Position numbers and translations under genes: made by a program | Notes under the pieces: generated by a model | Seen by the model: the letters and a program-made list of their open reading frames with translations, nothing else | What the model was told of the DNA's origin: nothing | Database searches by the model: none | Shown: piece after piece, positions 29,592 through 39,651 of the stretch | Layout of the letters: each line of letters starts with the position of its first letter | Position numbering within the stretch: position 1 is the first letter of the stretch | NCBI GenBank assembly: GCA_016709145.1 | Contig: JADJEK010000014.1 | Location: forward strand, 1 to 64,000 | Length of the DNA: 64,000 nt | Source of the DNA: Planctomycetota bacterium | Lineage (GTDB): Bacteria > Planctomycetota > B15-G4 > JADJEK01 | Reading direction: 5' to 3'

Positions 29592-30347
29592 TCAGGGCGT
29601 TCCGCTCAACTCGACCGAGTCGATATCGAAGGTGCCGCGTCCCGGATCGGACGTACTCAGCATCAACGTCGCCGGCGTCGCCGTGAGGTCGTCAGGCGCC
29701 AGACCGACGTCCATGTAGATCGGCGCATTGGTCGTGAGGTCGAGGATCGACACACCCCACATCCAAACCGGACCGACCTTGGTCGTGCTCAGTTCGATCG
29801 CGTAGCGGTGTCCGATCTCGTACGAGGCCGGGATCGCCTTGTCGTTCAGGGCGAGCTTGCGGTTCGGCAAGAACGTCAGCTTGGCGATGCGACCACTTCC
29901 CGGCGTGACTTCGTTGTCGATGATCCCGCAGGTGAACGCGGTGGTCCCGTCGTCGACCGGCGTCAGCACGAAGCTCGCGTTGAAGCGCGACATCGTCGGC
30001 GACAACACGCTCGGCGTGAATTGAACCGCCGCGTACCCGATCACTCCCGACGCGCGATCGGCAAGCCGCAGCGTATTCCCGACGCCATCCAGCGAAGGAA
30101 CGACGAACAGACTCGACCGGTCGCCGGTGATCGTGCCGACGATCGAGCCCGTCGTGTTCGTGATGACGAGCTTGTTCGAGACCGCGAGGTTCGCGGTGGT
30201 CGCTCCGACCAAATCGTCGTCGAACGCCTCTTGGAACAGCGACGACAGCGTCGGGCTCTGGCTCACGCCGAGCGCGCACAGCGCACCCGAAAGGAGTGCG
30301 GCGCAGGCGACCCGCTTGGATGCGGCGTGCGAGAACTTCGCGAACAT
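29592..30347 (-). CDS. Exported protein of unknown function
   Basis: 251 residues from the ATG at 30347, chosen because it opens a signal peptide (AASKRVACAALLSGALCALGVSQ). The mature part is beta-rich and Thr/Val/Asp-rich, with repeated short motifs such as NKLVITNTTG and FTPSVLSP, suggesting a lectin-like or jelly-roll beta-sandwich. No enzymatic motif and no family recognised. It lies 85 bp beyond the YfhO-like gene on the same strand. Confidence 0.7.
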   Translation of the reverse strand: MFAKFSHAASKRVACAALLSGALCALGVSQSPTLSSLFQEAFDDDLVGATTANLAVSNKLVITNTTGSIVGTITGDRSSLFVVPSLDGVGNTLRLADRASGVIGYAAVQFTPSVLSPTMSRFNASFVLTPVDDGTTAFTCGIIDNEVTPGSGRIAKLTFLPNRKLALNDKAIPASYEIGHRYAIELSTTKVGPVWMWGVSILDLTTNAPIYMDVGLAPDDLTATPATLMLSTSDPGRGTFDIDSVELSGTP

Positions 30348-30432
30348 CCGAACCACGTTTCCGGCGGGGGGGATCCAGCGCGATCGAACCCACGCGCACG
30401 CCGGAGTGTAGACCGAGGTCGGGGCCGCCGCC

Positions 30433-33279
30433 TCAGGGTTTTTCGAGCGTTGTCCTACCGCGGCGGATCCAGACGCCGAGGGCCAGCGCGGCCAGCCCCG
30501 CTGCGACCAAACCGACCGTAAACGAACGCGGCCGGTACCGGAACTCGACCTCCGACTTGCCCGCGGGGACCTCGACCGCACGGAAGGTGGCGTGGCTACG
30601 CAGGATGGGAACACTCACCCCTCGCACCGTCGCCGTCCAGCCGGGGAAGTCGTTGTCGGCCAGGAGGACCAACGCGGAGCCGTCCGTCTCGACGTCGAGA
30701 CGCACCCGATTCAGCGCGTACTCGGCGAACCGCACGGAACCGACCGAGGCGTCCAACCGCGGAGGCGGGACCTCGAGGAACGCGACATCGTCGCGCCGCG
30801 CGAGCTCGAACAGATCGGCGATCGGCGTCGTCTTCACGTCGACCGCGCGCGCGACGACCGTGGCCCGAGGCAACGCGGTCGGCACGCGGTAGAGCCAACC
30901 GTGATCATCGTGGATGCTGGTGCGTTCGAGCCCCGCCAGTTCGTCGAGCGGCTCGGCGGAGATCACGAAGCGAACGTTCAAGCGCCGGAACAACGCCGAC
31001 GCGTAGTCGACCGTGTGCGAGCTCCACTGCGAGAACGGCGCATCGCTCGTGAGTTGCTTCATGTACTTCACGAATTGCGCGCTCTCGAGCTGGTCGTAGC
31101 TGCGGATCGTCTGCAGGTCGTACGCGTACTGCGCGTTCGGTTGCAGGATCAGGTTCTCGCCGTGGACGCGCACGGGGCCATCCCCACTCGCGAGCGTCTG
31201 CTGCGCGAACGCGTCGAGAAAGCTCGAGATCCGCGTCGGCGGGTAGATCCACGCTTCGGGCACGAACGTGTTGTACGGCGCACCGAACGCGAACAGCTCG
31301 ACGCCCACCGTGATCGCACCCACGATCACGACGATGCGCCGCAGTGCGCTCGTCCCGAACGCAAGCAACAGGACCGCGACTCCGACGACCACCCACGTCC
31401 GCGGTCGTTGTGCGAGGCTCGAGTTCGAGACGCGCGCCAAGCGCAGCACGGCAGGCGCCGAGACCGCCTGCGAACCATCCGCGAGACCGGCGCTGAGCCG
31501 CACAACGTACGCGGCGCGCTCGATGCGTCCTGCGTTCCATTCGACGTCGAACGTGCCATCCGCCGCGATCTTCGACGCATCCCATGCGGCGACGCGCGCG
31601 CCGCCGACCTCGAGATCGACGCGCCGCGTGCCGAGCGGCACGCGTCCGATCACGCGCACGACGGGCTGCAACGGCAAGCCGTCGGCGATCCGAGCACACG
31701 ACACGGTCGTGTCCGTCGTTCGGGGGTCGAGCACCACGCGAGGATCGGAGCTCGCGACCCATTCCGCCGGCGGGTCGCCCTCACGGATCGCGCGCCGCGC
31801 ATCCGCGCCGAGCAACGCGATCGCGACCAGCGGCGAGAACGCGATGCAGAGCGCGATCACGGCGCGGCGGTAGCGCGAAGCGTGTCCGTTCCACAGATCG
31901 TGCAGCGCGACCGCGACGAGCACGCCGAAGCCGACGCACGCGAGCGGCAGCATGCGCGTGTCCGCGGCCAGATCGAACGGCGGGATGCGCTCGAGCCACG
32001 CCGCGAGCGGCTGGATCTGCGCCGCGAGCAGCCACGCGAAGCCGACGAGCGACGCCGCGAAGCCGACCAGTCGTCGCCGCTCGCTCGCGATGAAGGCCAA
32101 GACTCCGAACCCGACGGCGAGCACGCCGACGTAGCCGCCGTTGACGTCCGGATACGCCTCGGGCCCGTCGTACGAACACCCATGCAGCGCGCTGCCGTAG
32201 GCGTCGGGGTCGAGCAGCAACACGACACGATCGCGCAGGCCGAACGCCCACAGACCGGCCACCCCGACTCCGAGCAGAGGCAGCGTCCACCAAGCCTTGC
32301 GAGGAGCGGCGCCGTGCGCGGCGACGCGCGTCGCGCTCCGCAGCCCCCACGCGATCGACGCCCAACTCAGGAGCAGCAACACGAGGCTCGGCGCGCTCAG
32401 CGGATCACGGCCCATCGGGACCGGATGGACGCTCGTGAGGCGCTCGACCTTCCCGTGCGAGAGGTTCAGGTACTCGACGAACGGCGCGAGTTGGAATGCG
32501 CACAGAGCCACGGCAGCCACGCCGGCGATCGCGTAACGCGGCAGGAGCGTGCTCAGCGCCGTGAGTTCTCCGGCTGGACGCGCCACGACGTACGCGGTGG
32601 TCGCGATCGCCAAAGCGAGCGACGTCTCGGCATGTCCGCCGAGGAACTGCAGCGCCATGGTCGCCGCGAGCAGGGCGACCGCGCGTGGCGTCGGCGTCGC
32701 GCAGAACCGGCTCGTCGCCCACAAGCACAGCGGCAGACAACTGGCGACGTTCGACAACGAGTACGACAGCCACACGACCATGTAGCCGTTCAGCTCGAAC
32801 ACGAGCCCGCAGGCGAGCGCGGGCCAAATCGACAAACCGACTCGGCGCGCGAACAGGAAGCCAAATAAGCCGGCGACGAACAGCTTCAGACACGCGGCGA
32901 AGAACATCCCGCGTCCGGTCTCCCACCACGGCACGAACGACAGCCACGTCGTCGGGAAGAAGAACGCGCTGGAGAGGTTCGCGATGAACGGCAGTCCACC
33001 CGCCGGATGCGGCGACCACAGCGGCAACTCGCCGTCGGCCACCGCTTCACGCATGAACTTCAGCCACGGGTAGAAGACGAGCGCCTGGTCCGACAGGAAC
33101 GGGTTGTGCGCGACGAACTCGGTCGGCCGAATGCCGGAGTACGGCACTTCCTGAGGATTGCGGTAGAGCGCGTCGACGCAGACAGGAGCTTTCCCGCTCG
33201 GAATGCCCTCGGCGAGGAACGCCAGCGTGACGACGGCGAAGATCGCAGCCGCCATCCACCGCTCGCGCGCGTTCGACAT
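30433..33279 (-). CDS. YfhO-like multi-pass membrane glycosyltransferase-family protein
   Basis: 948 residues from the ATG at 33279, with GGAGG just upstream (the open frame continues to 34383 but overlaps the divergent glycosyltransferase gene). About 11-13 membrane helices; the first loop has NPFLSDQALVFYPWLKFMREAV and LPLWSPHPAGGLPFIANLSSAFFFP, the YfhO family layout of a large first extracytoplasmic loop. The C-terminal soluble part ends in a beta domain (FPGWTATVRG, RAVEVPAGKSEVEFRYRP) and a last helix. YfhO proteins are linked to lipoteichoic-acid or polysaccharide glycosylation. Similar architecture to 42052-44748. Confidence 0.85.
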   Translation of the reverse strand: MSNARERWMAAAIFAVVTLAFLAEGIPSGKAPVCVDALYRNPQEVPYSGIRPTEFVAHNPFLSDQALVFYPWLKFMREAVADGELPLWSPHPAGGLPFIANLSSAFFFPTTWLSFVPWWETGRGMFFAACLKLFVAGLFGFLFARRVGLSIWPALACGLVFELNGYMVVWLSYSLSNVASCLPLCLWATSRFCATPTPRAVALLAATMALQFLGGHAETSLALAIATTAYVVARPAGELTALSTLLPRYAIAGVAAVALCAFQLAPFVEYLNLSHGKVERLTSVHPVPMGRDPLSAPSLVLLLLSWASIAWGLRSATRVAAHGAAPRKAWWTLPLLGVGVAGLWAFGLRDRVVLLLDPDAYGSALHGCSYDGPEAYPDVNGGYVGVLAVGFGVLAFIASERRRLVGFAASLVGFAWLLAAQIQPLAAWLERIPPFDLAADTRMLPLACVGFGVLVAVALHDLWNGHASRYRRAVIALCIAFSPLVAIALLGADARRAIREGDPPAEWVASSDPRVVLDPRTTDTTVSCARIADGLPLQPVVRVIGRVPLGTRRVDLEVGGARVAAWDASKIAADGTFDVEWNAGRIERAAYVVRLSAGLADGSQAVSAPAVLRLARVSNSSLAQRPRTWVVVGVAVLLLAFGTSALRRIVVIVGAITVGVELFAFGAPYNTFVPEAWIYPPTRISSFLDAFAQQTLASGDGPVRVHGENLILQPNAQYAYDLQTIRSYDQLESAQFVKYMKQLTSDAPFSQWSSHTVDYASALFRRLNVRFVISAEPLDELAGLERTSIHDDHGWLYRVPTALPRATVVARAVDVKTTPIADLFELARRDDVAFLEVPPPRLDASVGSVRFAEYALNRVRLDVETDGSALVLLADNDFPGWTATVRGVSVPILRSHATFRAVEVPAGKSEVEFRYRPRSFTVGLVAAGLAALALGVWIRRGRTTLEKP

Positions 33280-33399
33280 CACTCCTCCGCGTTCGATTCG
33301 CGCCACGCCAGGCTGATTCGCTTCGGCGCCGCGCTGGAGCCGGACGATATCATCCGCGCCCTTTTCACCGCGCAAGCCCGAGCCAAGGCCCCGTCGCGC

Positions 33400-34119
33400 A
33401 TGTTCAGCGCCGTCGTGCCCGTCTTCAACGAGGAGCACCGCATCGCCGCGTCGCTGACGCAGCTCGCGGACTTCCTGCGTTCGCGCTTCCAGGAGGGGTT
33501 CGAGATCGTCGCGGTGAACGACGGCAGCAAGGACGGCAGCGCGAACGCGCTCGCGATGCTCGATCCGCGGCTGCATGTGACCGTACTGCACAACGGCATG
33601 AACTTCGGCAAGGGCTGTGCGGTCCGCCGCGGCATGCTCGCCGCGCAAGGCGATCCGATCGTGTTCATGGACGCGGATCTGTCGACACCGCTGACCGAAC
33701 TCGACCGCTTCGTGCCGCTCGTCGCCGCGGGGAACGACATCGTGATCGGCACGCGCAAGCACAAGGACGCGCAGATCACGCAAGCGCAGAACTCGCTGCG
33801 GACCTACCTCGGCCTCGGCTACACGCGCCTCGTGAACACGATCCTCGGACTCGGGTTCTCCGACTACACCTGCGGGTTCAAGCTGTTCTCGCGCGAGGCG
33901 GCGCGCTCGATCTTCGCGCGCAGCGTGGTCGATCGCTGGTCGTTCGACGCCGAGATCCTGTTCCTGGCCCGACGCCTGCACTTCAAGGTCGCCGAAGTCC
34001 CGGTGAGCTGGGCCGACCAACCGCAATCGAAAGTCCGCGTCGCACGCGACATGGCGACGTCGCTCGCCGAACTCATGGCGATCCGACTGAACGCGCTGAA
34101 AGGTCGCTACGGACCATGA
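33400..34119 (+). CDS. GT2-family dolichyl/polyprenyl-phosphate glycosyltransferase
   Basis: 239 residues from the ATG at 33400, beginning MFSAVVPVFNEEHRI. GT-A signatures: VNDGSKDGSA, FMDADLSTPL (DxD-type), GFKLFSREAARSIFA and RWSFDAEILFLARR, all of the DPM1/ALG5-like branch that loads a sugar on a polyprenyl phosphate. Soluble, membrane-associated by inference. Divergent from the YfhO-like gene by 120 bp, consistent with such proteins using lipid-linked sugars. Confidence 0.92.
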   Translation: MFSAVVPVFNEEHRIAASLTQLADFLRSRFQEGFEIVAVNDGSKDGSANALAMLDPRLHVTVLHNGMNFGKGCAVRRGMLAAQGDPIVFMDADLSTPLTELDRFVPLVAAGNDIVIGTRKHKDAQITQAQNSLRTYLGLGYTRLVNTILGLGFSDYTCGFKLFSREAARSIFARSVVDRWSFDAEILFLARRLHFKVAEVPVSWADQPQSKVRVARDMATSLAELMAIRLNALKGRYGP

Positions 34120-34315
34120 CCGCCGTGCGTCAAGAGTCCGGAGTTCCGACGCCTTCTTGCGGTCTTGATCGCGCGGCCGCGTGCCGCACCGCGGATCCGC
34201 GGCTAGACTTCCGGGCTTCCTTCGCCGGTTCGGCGAAGGGTGACGCCGCAGACCGTTCCGCTCCCGAGGCCACGCTCCCGCGCGCGCCGCTCTCTTGGAT
34301 CTTCGCCACCCGCGT

Positions 34316-35725
34316 ATGAGCCGACGCACCACCATCCTCGGCGCCGGACTTGCCGGCCTCTCCGCCGGACATACCTTGGTCAAGGGCGGCGAGACCGTGA
34401 GCCTGCTCGAAAAAGAGGACTACATCGGCGGGCTCGCCGCGTCCTTCAAGGTCGGCGACTACACGATCGACCTCGGGCCGCACCGCTTCCACACGCGCAA
34501 CAAGCGCGTCCACGCGCAGGTCGAGGACCTGCTCGCGACCAACGCGCACTGGAAAGACCGGTTGTCGCGCATCTACCTACGCGGCAAGTTCTTCAACTAC
34601 CCGCTGAACGCCGGCAACGTCGTGCGCAACCTGCCACCGTGGCTGCTCGCGAAGGCGTTCCTCGACTACCTCTGGGTCCGCGCGATGAACGCGGTCAAGC
34701 CGATCCCCGACGACTGCTTCCAGAACTGGGTGCTGAAGCGCTTCGGTCGCACGCTGTACGACCTGTTCTTCGGGACGTACACCGAGAAGGCCTGGGGCAT
34801 TCCGTGCGCGCAAGTGTCGGCGGACTGGGCGTCGCAGCGCATCACGCTGTTGTCGTTGTGGGACACGGTCAAGAAGACGTTGTTCCGCCCGAAAAACGTG
34901 CCGCGCACGCTGGTGTCGAAGTTCATTTACCCGAAGCACGGCGGCGTCGGTCAGATCGCCGAGCGCCTCGGCGAAGAGATCCGCAAGCAGCCCGGCAACT
35001 CGATCCAGACCGGCGTGCACATCAAGCGCATCCGCTGGTCGGGCGACAAGGTCACGTCGGTCGAGTACGAAAAGGACGGCGTCACGCGCGACGAGCCGGT
35101 CGAGTTGCTCGTCAGCACGATCCCGCTGACGATCGCTCTCGAACTGTTCGACCCGGCGCCGCCGCCCGACGTGATGAAGTCGAAGGACACGTTGCGCTAC
35201 AAGGCGATCGTGTTCGTGTTCCTGATCGTCGATCGCCCCAAGGTCACCGACGACCATTGGGTCTATCTGCCCGAGAAGCACCTGCGCGTGCACCGCATCT
35301 CGGAGTTCAAGAACTTCTCCGAGTTCAGCGCGCCCGAAGGCAAGACGCTGGTCGCCGCCGAGATCACGTGCAACTACGAAGACGAGACCTGGAACATGGA
35401 CACGCCGGGTCTCGTGAAGTTGGCGACGGCCGACCTCACCACGGCGGGCTTGATCCAACCGCACGAGGTCGTCGACGGGTTCGTGCGCCGCGAGCGTTAT
35501 TCGTACCCGCTGTACGACCTCGTCTATCGCGAGCACGTGAAGCGCTGCCTCGACTTCATGAAGGGCTTCACGAACTTCCATTCGTCCGGCCGCCAGGGCC
35601 TCTTCCAGTACGGCAACATGGACCACTCGCTGGCCATGGGGCTCGTGCTCGGCGAAAAGCTGCTACGCGGCGAAGGCGTCGACCACGACAAGCTGCTCGA
35701 AGAAGAAGAGAGCGTCGACGGATGA
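34316..35725 (+). CDS. FAD-dependent oxidoreductase, UDP-galactopyranose-mutase/amine-oxidase-like
   Basis: 469 residues. N-terminal dinucleotide-binding motif ILGAGLAGLSAGHTL, then EKEDYIGGLAASF and DLGPHRFHT as in protoporphyrinogen-oxidase-like and GLF-type sugar-modifying flavoproteins. A C-terminal QYGNMDHSLAMGL motif contacts FAD. Start at 34316 has no strong ribosome site. Overlaps the methyltransferase gene by 4 bp (ATGA), so they act together, probably on a glycan precursor. Substrate unknown. Confidence 0.88.
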   Translation: MSRRTTILGAGLAGLSAGHTLVKGGETVSLLEKEDYIGGLAASFKVGDYTIDLGPHRFHTRNKRVHAQVEDLLATNAHWKDRLSRIYLRGKFFNYPLNAGNVVRNLPPWLLAKAFLDYLWVRAMNAVKPIPDDCFQNWVLKRFGRTLYDLFFGTYTEKAWGIPCAQVSADWASQRITLLSLWDTVKKTLFRPKNVPRTLVSKFIYPKHGGVGQIAERLGEEIRKQPGNSIQTGVHIKRIRWSGDKVTSVEYEKDGVTRDEPVELLVSTIPLTIALELFDPAPPPDVMKSKDTLRYKAIVFVFLIVDRPKVTDDHWVYLPEKHLRVHRISEFKNFSEFSAPEGKTLVAAEITCNYEDETWNMDTPGLVKLATADLTTAGLIQPHEVVDGFVRRERYSYPLYDLVYREHVKRCLDFMKGFTNFHSSGRQGLFQYGNMDHSLAMGLVLGEKLLRGEGVDHDKLLEEEESVDG

Positions 35726-36633
35726 AGTCCGCCACGGACGTCGTCAGCGCGACTCCGACGCGCGAAGTGCCGTGTTACCTGTGCGGTCGCACCGATCCGA
35801 CCACGATGTTCGCGCAAGGGCCCTACCGCGTCGTGCGCTGCCAGGGTTGCCGGCTCGTGTTCACGACGCCGCGGCTGTCCCCCGAGCAGATCGAGGCGAT
35901 GTACCAAACGGCATACTGGTCGTCCGAGTGCGCCAAGGACTTCGGCTACACCGACTACCTGAACGACCGCGAGCTCTACCTCGCGACGTATCGCATGCGC
36001 CGTGAGGTGATCACGTCGCGCAAGCCGACGCCGGGTCGCGTGCTCGACATCGGCTCGGCCGCGGGCTTCTTCCTCGCGACGATGAAAGAAGTCGGTTGGG
36101 AGTGCCACGGCATCGAACTCTCGGAGTTCATGGCCGCGAAGTCGAAAGAGCTGTTCCAGCTCGAGCACATCCGCTCCGGGACGATCACGTCGTCGCCGTA
36201 CTCCGACGGCTTCTTCGACGTGGTGACGTTCTGGGACGTCATCGAGCACCTCGAGGACCCGTTGGTCCACTTGAAGAAGGCGCGCGAACTGCTGAAGCCC
36301 GACGGCCTGCTGATCGTCGAGACGCAGAACGTCGAATCGCGGTTCGCCCGCGTCATGGGCAAGAACTGGCAGCACTACAAGATGGCCGAGCACCTCTATC
36401 ACTTCGGGCCGAGCACGGTGCGGACGCTGCTCGATCGCGCCGGGTTCGACGTGATCGAGAACACTGGCAAGCGTGGCGGCAAGAAAGTCTCGTTCGACTT
36501 CATCCGCGAGCGCGTCGGCAAGATCCATCCGGTGCTGTCGACGCTCGCGTCACCCTTGAAGCTGATCGGTCGCGCGTCGCTGTACGTGAACCTGTTCGAC
36601 GAGATGCTCGTCGTCGCGAAGAAACGCGCCTGA
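35722..36633 (+). CDS. Class I SAM methyltransferase with N-terminal Zn ribbon
   Basis: 303 residues. Two CxxC pairs at the N-terminus (PCYLCG and RCQGCR, about residues 17-45) form a zinc ribbon as in glycan and NDP-sugar C-methyltransferases. Then motif I LDIGSAAGFFLATM, post-I ELSEFMAAKS and motif DVVTFWDVIEHLEDPLVHL. A C-terminal hydrophobic patch (LIGRASLYVNLFDEM) may contact the membrane. Start overlaps the flavoprotein stop; it is followed 15 bp later by another methyltransferase. Confidence 0.9.
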   Translation: MKSATDVVSATPTREVPCYLCGRTDPTTMFAQGPYRVVRCQGCRLVFTTPRLSPEQIEAMYQTAYWSSECAKDFGYTDYLNDRELYLATYRMRREVITSRKPTPGRVLDIGSAAGFFLATMKEVGWECHGIELSEFMAAKSKELFQLEHIRSGTITSSPYSDGFFDVVTFWDVIEHLEDPLVHLKKARELLKPDGLLIVETQNVESRFARVMGKNWQHYKMAEHLYHFGPSTVRTLLDRAGFDVIENTGKRGGKKVSFDFIRERVGKIHPVLSTLASPLKLIGRASLYVNLFDEMLVVAKKRA

Positions 36634-36648
36634 GCGCAGGGCACCCCG

Positions 36649-37398
36649 ATGGAAGGCGTCGCGTACGAGCAGTTCCTGAACCTCGAGCGTGACCATTGGT
36701 GGTTCATCGGGCGGCGCCGCAGCTACTTCCGCATCCTCGAGCACCGCCTCGCGCGCAAGAACGGCCTCGCGATCCTCGACGTCGGTTGCGGCGTCGGCGG
36801 CATGCTGCCCGAACTCGCGCGCCTCGGCACGCCGGTCGGCATCGACGCGGACGCAGGCTCGATCGCGATCTGCAAGCGGCGCGGCTTCACCGACTGCAAG
36901 GTCGCGAGCGGGACGACGCTGCCGATCGAGTCGGGCACACAAGACCTCGTCACGCTGTTCGACACGATCGAGCACGTCGACGACGACGTCGGCGCGCTGC
37001 GTGAAGCGCATCGCGTGCTGAAGCGCGGCGGCACGGTGTTCATTTCCGTACCCGCGTATCAATTCCTCTACTCGAACAACGACAAGGTCGCGCACCACGA
37101 GCGGCGCTACACGAAGGGCGGCTTGAAGCGCCGCGTCCGCGAGGCGGGCTTCGAAGTCGTCCATGCGACCTACGTCAACGTCGTGCTGTTCCCGCTGATC
37201 CTGCCGGCCGTGCTGTTGTTGAAACTCAAGGAAGCGCTGTTCCCGAAGCCCGACGACACGCGCACGAACCTGAGTCACACGCCGGCGCCGATCGTCAACC
37301 GCACGCTCGCCGCGATCTTCGGTGGCGAGGGCCACGTCTTGAAATCGATCAGCGCGCCGTTCGGCCATTCGCTGGTCTTGGTCGGCCGCAAACCGTAG
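36649..37398 (+). CDS. Class I SAM-dependent methyltransferase
   Basis: 249 residues. Motif I LDVGCGVGGMLPELA, then GIDADAGSIAICK and LVTLFDTIEHVDDD. A hydrophobic stretch near 180-195 (NVVLFPLILPAVLLLKL) suggests membrane association. The N-terminal ERDHWWFIGRRRSYF is common to this group of glycan-cluster methyltransferases. Last gene of the four-gene plus-strand glycan set. Confidence 0.9.
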   Translation: MEGVAYEQFLNLERDHWWFIGRRRSYFRILEHRLARKNGLAILDVGCGVGGMLPELARLGTPVGIDADAGSIAICKRRGFTDCKVASGTTLPIESGTQDLVTLFDTIEHVDDDVGALREAHRVLKRGGTVFISVPAYQFLYSNNDKVAHHERRYTKGGLKRRVREAGFEVVHATYVNVVLFPLILPAVLLLKLKEALFPKPDDTRTNLSHTPAPIVNRTLAAIFGGEGHVLKSISAPFGHSLVLVGRKP

Positions 37399-37479
37399 CG
37401 AGCCGCTGACGACCCGAATCGCCGCCGGCCCTTCCGTTCGGGGAGCCGGACAAGATTGCCGCCGGCGATTTCGTCCGGA

Positions 37480-38925
37480 TCACGGCGAGCGCCGCCGGAG
37501 TTCGACGACGATGCGATGGTGCGTCGCGTCCGCGGCGCTCAGCGATCGCGTGAGCGGCTCGTACCCGGGTGCGTGGAACTCGAACGGCGTCGGCGTGATC
37601 CGCGACAACGCGAATGCGGTTCGTGGCGTCGCGCGGCCGTCGACAACCGCAACCACCTGTTCGATCGACCGTCGCGTCGCCTCGTCGATGGCGCGGATCT
37701 CGACGTACTCGCAGCGGGCCACGCGCAGGTCGACCTCGACGGTGTCGCCGTCGCCGAGATGGATGCGCTTCGAAGCCATCGCGTCACCGGTGTCCACTTC
37801 GAGAACCAGATCTCCCGCGGGGATCGGATCGAGGTCGAATCGACCCCGCGCATCCGTGCGGGCGTACTCCCGGACATCGCCGGTGGCGATCTGCGTCGAA
37901 CGCGCCGTGACGCCCGCGATCGGCTGCCCGTCATCGTCGCGACGCACGACGCCGCGGACGCGGCCGCGTGCGCGCATGTCCTCGAGGTCGAAGCGGGTCA
38001 AGCGGACGACGCCGACCGTCGACGACTGCGGCTCGCTGAACACGATCGCCTCGGCGTGCAGGGCCGCGCGAACTCGGAGCATGGCGCGTGGGATCACATC
38101 GATCGAGAACGCGCCCTCGTCACTGCGCACCTCGCGCACGACGTCGACTCGGTCTCCATCGGTCACGATCCACTCGATGCTCGAGGCCAATCCTCGTCCG
38201 GCTTCGTCGACGACCGTTCCGCGGAGAGTCGTGAGCGGCTCTTCGACGATCGCCGCGTCCACGCGGGTCTCCGTGCCGAGTTCACCAGCGAGGATTTCGG
38301 GCGGATTCACTCCTATGGACGTGTCGCGATCGCGGTGGAGAGCGACGGAACGAGGCAACATCGGCCGAACGATCGTGCCGGGTGCGAGTCCGCGAAAGCG
38401 GATCCAACCGTCGCCGTCCGCCACCATCTCCCGATCCACGGGGTCGTCGCCCAGTCGAAACGCGCACGAGGTCAGCGATCCGAACCTCTCGTCGAAGTGC
38501 AACGCGACGATCGCGTCGCGGCGCAGATCGAGCTCGAGAAGGTCGTCCGCGCCGGGACCGACTTCGACCTTCACGCACTCGGATTCCGTCGGAGTCGCGA
38601 CGCCAACGCGCAGGATCCACGAGCCCCGAACGTCCAGCGTGGCCTCGCCGTGCGCGTCGAGTGCGTCGGGGACGTCGGCGTCCGCGGCCAGCCACGACGA
38701 GTTCCGGAGTCGCTCGCTGATCTTCCGCTCGAGCGATCTCTCCGGCCCCGACAGCGCCGAGATGGCATCGACCCGCAGTGACGCATGAGCCGCCAACTCT
38801 CCATCAGCGGTCCGAGCGCGAATCGTCAAGCGATGGGTCGCAGCGGGCTCCGGCTCCGTCGCGTGAGCGGAGCCCAGCACCGACACGAGCGCCCAAGTGC
38901 CGATCGACCTCACGAGGCGCGTCAT
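37480..38925 (-). CDS. Exported protein with carboxypeptidase-regulatory-like domains
   Basis: 481 residues from the ATG at 38925 (MTRLVRSIGTWALVSVLGSAHATEP), a good signal peptide with an AHA-type cleavage site. The mature protein holds at least two beta-sandwich repeats of the CarboxypepD_reg/SdrD-B type: LRGTVVDEAGRGLASSIEW and RVRGVVRRDDDGQPIAGVTA followed by TDARGRFDLDPIPAGDLVLEV. These usually act as surface or adhesion modules. No catalytic motif. The frame extends upstream to 39246 only into low-complexity DNA. Confidence 0.8.
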   Translation of the reverse strand: MTRLVRSIGTWALVSVLGSAHATEPEPAATHRLTIRARTADGELAAHASLRVDAISALSGPERSLERKISERLRNSSWLAADADVPDALDAHGEATLDVRGSWILRVGVATPTESECVKVEVGPGADDLLELDLRRDAIVALHFDERFGSLTSCAFRLGDDPVDREMVADGDGWIRFRGLAPGTIVRPMLPRSVALHRDRDTSIGVNPPEILAGELGTETRVDAAIVEEPLTTLRGTVVDEAGRGLASSIEWIVTDGDRVDVVREVRSDEGAFSIDVIPRAMLRVRAALHAEAIVFSEPQSSTVGVVRLTRFDLEDMRARGRVRGVVRRDDDGQPIAGVTARSTQIATGDVREYARTDARGRFDLDPIPAGDLVLEVDTGDAMASKRIHLGDGDTVEVDLRVARCEYVEIRAIDEATRRSIEQVVAVVDGRATPRTAFALSRITPTPFEFHAPGYEPLTRSLSAADATHHRIVVELRRRSP

Positions 38926-39651
38926 CGAGTGCTCCCCGCTCGCGTTCACCGATCGTAGAAACGAACCGATCCTAGGTCGGTTCGCCGAGTTCGACGAGCA
39001 GCGTCGGCGCGCCAGGGCGCTGGCCCGGGTGAAGGCCCGGGTGCTGCCCCGCATGACGGCCCGGGTGCCGGCCCGGGCCAGTCCCTCCGCCGACCCGGGG
39101 TGCTGCTGCACCCAACCCACGGTCCGTCGCGACCTAAAGGTCGCGACGGCTCCTCTTACTCCCACAGAACGCGGGCTTCGCCCGCGAAACCCCAAAAGGC
39201 AAGCGGCCGCCCGCGGCCGCATCCCCCAAGAAGAAGGCCCCCACATCCACGAAATCTCCCTCCGACCCCTTCACGGCAAGCCCCTGCCCATCCCAAAACC
39301 AAAACCCGTCAGCCGCGCGACGGCCCCCTCGCTTCGCGCGCCAGCGCCCGCGCGGCATCCCGTGGGCGGACGCCGCCCAAGGACTCCAAACCACCCGCCC
39401 CCTTCGGGGGCGGGCGCGGCAACCCCAAACAGCACCCCATCAAGCGCGCGGTCTGCGCTTCGAGGGGGCCGTCGCGCGGACCAATGTCCCGTTCCTTCAC
39501 TCCCTCGACGTAGTCCTGCGGTTCCAAGGCGCGGGGGTCCAGGGGGCCGCCGCCCTGCGGCCCCATGGTGCCGGCCGCACAGGCCAACCCCACTGGTGCT
39601 GGCCGCACAGGCCTCTACAACACTGGCCCCTTCCGCCGACGAGGTCGCCCC
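38926..39651. repeat. 726-bp GC-rich intergenic region with repeats upstream of trpS
   Basis: No gene supported. It contains GGCCCGGG-containing repeats around 39022-39080; a near-perfect palindrome at 39124-39149 (CCGTCGCGACCT/AGGTCGCGACGG with a 2-nt loop); hairpins at 39170-39186 and 39394-39414; and a 28-nt tandem repeat (GGTGCYGGCCGCACAGGCC) at 39567 and 39595 immediately before trpS. The 39200-39330 stretch is strongly C-rich and G-poor on the plus strand. Confidence 0.65.

Noticed and set aside
30433..34383. A 1316-codon open frame
   Set aside because: The first 370 codons overlap the divergent glycosyltransferase gene and have no family similarity; the YfhO-like protein starts at 33279 behind a GGAGG site.
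38926..39651. Long plus- and minus-strand frames in the trpS upstream region
   Set aside because: Composition is low-complexity Pro/Arg/Gly, with no ribosome sites and no family similarity; the repeats explain the open frames.
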